Source: CAYUNA01 sp047629355
GTDB taxonomy: Bacteria > Bacteroidota > Bacteroidia > Chitinophagales > Saprospiraceae
DNA: 10,273 nt
NCBI GenBank assembly: GCA_047629355.1
Contig: JBLHWU010000219.1
Span: 1 to 10,273 of the forward strand
Direction: 5' to 3'
Shown: positions 7,499 to 10,273 of the stretch, one piece after another
Position numbering within the stretch: position 1 is the stretch's first letter
Layout of the letters: each line of letters begins with the position of its first letter
The notes under the pieces: generated by a model
What the model saw: only the letters and a program-made list of their open reading frames with translations
Databases searched by the model: none
What the model was told of the DNA's origin: nothing
Translations under genes and position numbers: made by a program

Positions 7499-7541
7499 AG
7501 CGCCGGTAGCGGATACCTTCAAGCTATCCGCTACCGGTGCT
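7499..7541 (-). terminator. GC-rich hairpin after the large unknown gene
   Basis: Arms 7499-7515 and 7525-7541 pair over 17 positions with one mismatch around a 9-nt loop (7516-7524). The core arm is CCGGTAGCGGATA. The hairpin starts 14 bases after the stop codon at 7556-7558 and is distinctly GC-rich against its surroundings. It is the best candidate for an intrinsic terminator or mRNA-stabilising 3' end. The following transcript (CTTAATTC) has only a weak U tract, so termination may be partial and could allow readthrough into the FN3 gene 58 bases further on. Confidence 0.6.
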
Positions 7542-7555
7542 CCTGAAAACTTCTT

Positions 7556-10273
7556 TTACAAATTCATATTCACTGGAAATGACACTGGCACATTTCCAAT
7601 AAAAGGAACATTCATACCTGCACTGACATTTCCAGTAACATTGACTGGATTGGCATTTGGATTGAAGCTCAAATTGCCATTGAAATAAAGAGAACCAAAG
7701 GGCATATTTCCTTCATGCAAAGTAACCGTACTGCAACCCACGATATAACAAACTTCCAACCCGACCCAATAATTGACGCCTGCAGTAAAGTTGGCATTGA
7801 CTAGTGCCGTTACAGCACCCAGAGCAACAGTGGGTTCTAAAGTGATTTTACCGATGGCACCCATTTCTAAACCAATGCTAACATAAGGTTGAAATTTTGC
7901 AAAAGGACTCAAGGGAACCCATGGACCAGTAATGGAATAATTGAATCCCAAATACATGCTGGCATCTACTTCGGTTGTGCCATTCGCACTTTCATTATAG
8001 TTGAAAACTCCTTTTGTAGCAGGTAAAATGCAAGGTCCTAAGCCTTGAATGGGATATTGTTGTGAACCTAAATTGAACTTAGTTTCGTTAGGTGCAAAAG
8101 AAAAATTCAACGCTCCACCTCCACACATAAACGGTAAGGTCGTTTTGGCTTTTATAAAACCAATGGTTCGGTCTGTAGCAAATGTATGGTGGAAATAGCC
8201 ATAGGTTTTGAGTAAGGATACATCTAATAAACCTGGTACTTTTAAATTACCAAACAGTGCCTCGGCTTCGATTTTGAAAATTTCTTTCCCTCCCCCGCTA
8301 TTCAATCCTAATTCTACCAATCCTTTTCCTCTAAATATCTTACCAATTGTTCCCATATCAACGAAACCAGCTCCAAAAGCAGCACCGTAAGCAATAGAAG
8401 GGTCTGGTAGGTAAACAACCGTCCTATTTTTCATGTCTTCTATATTGTCATAATTTGAATCCATTATCCATTCCTCATCTATCTGTTCTTTCATGTTGTG
8501 GTAAAATCGTCCTCTAATCGAAGTCAATCCTACCTTTCCCATTACCATAATTACATAGTTAGCCTTTGGATGCTTTCCTTTTTCAACACCCGTCGTTTTT
8601 TTCGGAATATCGGGATTGTTCCCTTTTTTAAATTTATTTGCTAGACTTCCAGCCCCAGCCTTAGCGCTCTTCGCATCCTGTACGATATTCCCATCTAATG
8701 AAACTTCTACATCTGCGAGCCAATATTTATAACCATCCGTTTCTCCAACCATCATTTCTACCGCTGCTCCTGCATCCAAAACTTCCGCCATTAACGCCCC
8801 GTAAAACCCACTACCCCACTCGGGATGGTCGTGAAAGGTGTAGAGTTTTCCGGCTGTTTTGAGCACCATTAAATCAATATTAAAATCAACCATGGTATTT
8901 GCATCCTCTTGTAAGCCTGGGTCAGTTCGGAATTGATGCTCCCCAATGAATAGGTCAAAAGCATGTTCTAAAGTAATACCATCAATGTCAAGCAGTAAGT
9001 CAATACCCAGACTTATTCCTTCTATATTTAATCCATTTAAATATAAATCGGGGTCGATAGATGGAAAAATAACTGGAGGAGGACCTCCAGGTCCGCCGAT
9101 GTCCAATCCTAGATTTATATTGCCTTCATAAGTCACCCAATAATCTGTTCCATTTTTACCGATACCGACTTTGTCTACGGTGACTTCAAATTTGTCTGCA
9201 TGTTTTCCCTGAACTTGAGTCGGCAATGTTTTTCGACCATTTGGAGCAGAAAAGCCCACTTGACCGTCTCCCCAAATACTAAAATCTGTAAGATTATCAA
9301 CCGTAGCATCTAATTCTGCCCAATCTAAGGAAACAGATAAATCCAGCCGTTCCTTATTGGCAAAAACGGCTTGTTGAATCGTCATGACTATTCTGTTTTT
9401 AGGCACATTATCATTGATAATTGCTTCTGTACCTGCAATGGAAGCATCTAAAAACCCACCCTGCAAACCATTGTTATCGAATGCTGAAGTATGAGGAAAA
9501 TGCTCCGTTGAGCTGATAAAGGGAACGAAAATTTCTCCTTTGATATCCCCTGTAACAAGAAGGTTATCCGTGATTTCGATATTCCAAGAAGTCAAATAAT
9601 CGCGAAAAGTATTAAAAGCAGCTTTTGGCCCAGAGTTTCCACTATAGGTTTTATCTAATTTGCATTGCCAACCATTTCCATCAATCCAAGCTTTTAAGTT
9701 ACTATCAGACGAAAGGTCAAAACTATAAATTTGCTCCGTTTCTAAAATTAGTTCATTTTTTAAGTCAAAATCAGTGGGCATAATCGTGTTAAACGTTGTA
9801 AAATAAAGCCCCAACCAATCCTCAGTCATGGAAGCTGGCGATTCCTCTTCCGATAAATCAAAAACTATGGTTTGCGGTTCTATTTGTAAAGTAGTTCCCT
9901 TGATTATTCGGACATTCGCACTCGCTGCAATGTTCGTCATTGTCCAATAATAAGGATTATCTACATCCTGAAATGGGTAACTAATTCGTTGATTATTGAT
10001 GTCCTGAACGGCTTGTGGAGTCAATATTTCCCCATTTAAATTCAGGGTGAGTACATTATTCGTTACTCCAAATTCAGTATCAGAATTTGCAGAAGAAAAG
10101 AAATTGACTTTAAAGCCATTGGGAGCCAACAAATCAAATGATTTTTCTTCGACCGCTACATAGGTATTGGTCAACATATATTGATTGTAGAAAAACTCCG
10201 TCAATTCAGATTGTACAATCGCAGTACCACCTGAGGAAGTGGTGGCTTGGGGATAAGCCCATTTGATGCGTCC
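7556..10273 (-). CDS. Large beta-rich protein of unknown family (C-terminal 905 residues; N-terminus beyond the window)
   Basis: The frame is open from the right edge to a TAA at 7556-7558, and codons upstream of 10204 continue without a stop (GRIKWAYPQATTSSGGTAIV...), so the true start lies outside the window. No family is recognised. The protein alternates hydrophobic and polar residues over long stretches, as in extended beta-sheet. A Gly/Pro turn (GGPGGPPPVIFP) lies near partial residue 395. A Lys/Ala/Gly-rich linker spans about 534-570. Glycine-rich beta segments such as YGAAFGAGF lie near 630. The last 150 residues (SIGLEMGAIGKITLEP, NFTAGVNYWVGLEVCYIVG) are amphipathic strands ending in NMNL. 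Five cysteines are seen: one near 204, two near 717 and 748, and two in EVCYIVGC near 842-847. No nuclease, protease, transmembrane or T9SS sorting motif is apparent. Its place upstream of two secreted beta proteins suggests an envelope or extracellular structural role; this is inference only. Confidence 0.9.
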   Translation of the reverse strand, partial: GRIKWAYPQATTSSGGTAIVQSELTEFFYNQYMLTNTYVAVEEKSFDLLAPNGFKVNFFSSANSDTEFGVTNNVLTLNLNGEILTPQAVQDINNQRISYPFQDVDNPYYWTMTNIAASANVRIIKGTTLQIEPQTIVFDLSEEESPASMTEDWLGLYFTTFNTIMPTDFDLKNELILETEQIYSFDLSSDSNLKAWIDGNGWQCKLDKTYSGNSGPKAAFNTFRDYLTSWNIEITDNLLVTGDIKGEIFVPFISSTEHFPHTSAFDNNGLQGGFLDASIAGTEAIINDNVPKNRIVMTIQQAVFANKERLDLSVSLDWAELDATVDNLTDFSIWGDGQVGFSAPNGRKTLPTQVQGKHADKFEVTVDKVGIGKNGTDYWVTYEGNINLGLDIGGPGGPPPVIFPSIDPDLYLNGLNIEGISLGIDLLLDIDGITLEHAFDLFIGEHQFRTDPGLQEDANTMVDFNIDLMVLKTAGKLYTFHDHPEWGSGFYGALMAEVLDAGAAVEMMVGETDGYKYWLADVEVSLDGNIVQDAKSAKAGAGSLANKFKKGNNPDIPKKTTGVEKGKHPKANYVIMVMGKVGLTSIRGRFYHNMKEQIDEEWIMDSNYDNIEDMKNRTVVYLPDPSIAYGAAFGAGFVDMGTIGKIFRGKGLVELGLNSGGGKEIFKIEAEALFGNLKVPGLLDVSLLKTYGYFHHTFATDRTIGFIKAKTTLPFMCGGGALNFSFAPNETKFNLGSQQYPIQGLGPCILPATKGVFNYNESANGTTEVDASMYLGFNYSITGPWVPLSPFAKFQPYVSIGLEMGAIGKITLEPTVALGAVTALVNANFTAGVNYWVGLEVCYIVGCSTVTLHEGNMPFGSLYFNGNLSFNPNANPVNVTGNVSAGMNVPFIGNVPVSFPVNMNL

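Noticed and set aside
10202..10204. TTG as start codon of the right-hand gene, giving an 882-residue protein
   Set aside because: The frame continues open to the window edge for 23 more codons with protein-like content, and no leader or signal peptide follows the TTG. The gene is simply cut by the window.

Overview
The window reads as Bacteroidota DNA. It is AT-rich, its genes sit behind A-rich leaders instead of clear Shine-Dalgarno sites, and it encodes large secreted beta-rich proteins. One of these carries a long array of SprB-type repeats, which are typical of surface adhesins of gliding or T9SS-bearing Bacteroidota. The repeat style and the FN3 neighbour would suit the Saprospiria or Cytophagia, but that placement is a guess.

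All coding capacity is on the minus strand, so transcription runs from right to left. At the right edge (7556-10273) is the C-terminal part of a very large beta-rich protein of no family I recognise; its start lies outside the window. A 113-bp gap with one GC-rich hairpin (7499-7541) follows. Next is a complete 707-residue secreted protein built of about six fibronectin type III domains (5319-7442). After a 260-bp gap comes the N-terminal 1686 residues of a giant adhesin-like protein (1-5058). It has a signal peptide, two Ig-like domains, a beta-solenoid-like region, three further Ig/PKD-like domains and eleven SprB-type repeats. It runs off the left edge still in frame.

The 260-bp gap between the FN3 gene and the adhesin is largely explained by a small mobile element at 5111-5295. 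The element is 185 bp, with perfect 15-bp terminal inverted repeats starting GTAA and a perfect 8-bp direct duplication (GAATACTT) on both sides. This is the layout of a MITE, and its end sequence and duplication length fit the IS66 family. Without it the two genes would be only 67 bp apart, so the element probably landed inside a compact secreted-protein gene cluster.

The three genes look like a cell-surface module: a giant unknown beta protein, an FN3 protein and a SprB-repeat adhesin. No enzyme motif, RNA gene, CRISPR array or regulator was seen. The most interesting points are the MITE, complementary cysteine losses in two adjacent SprB repeats, and the unclassified upstream protein.
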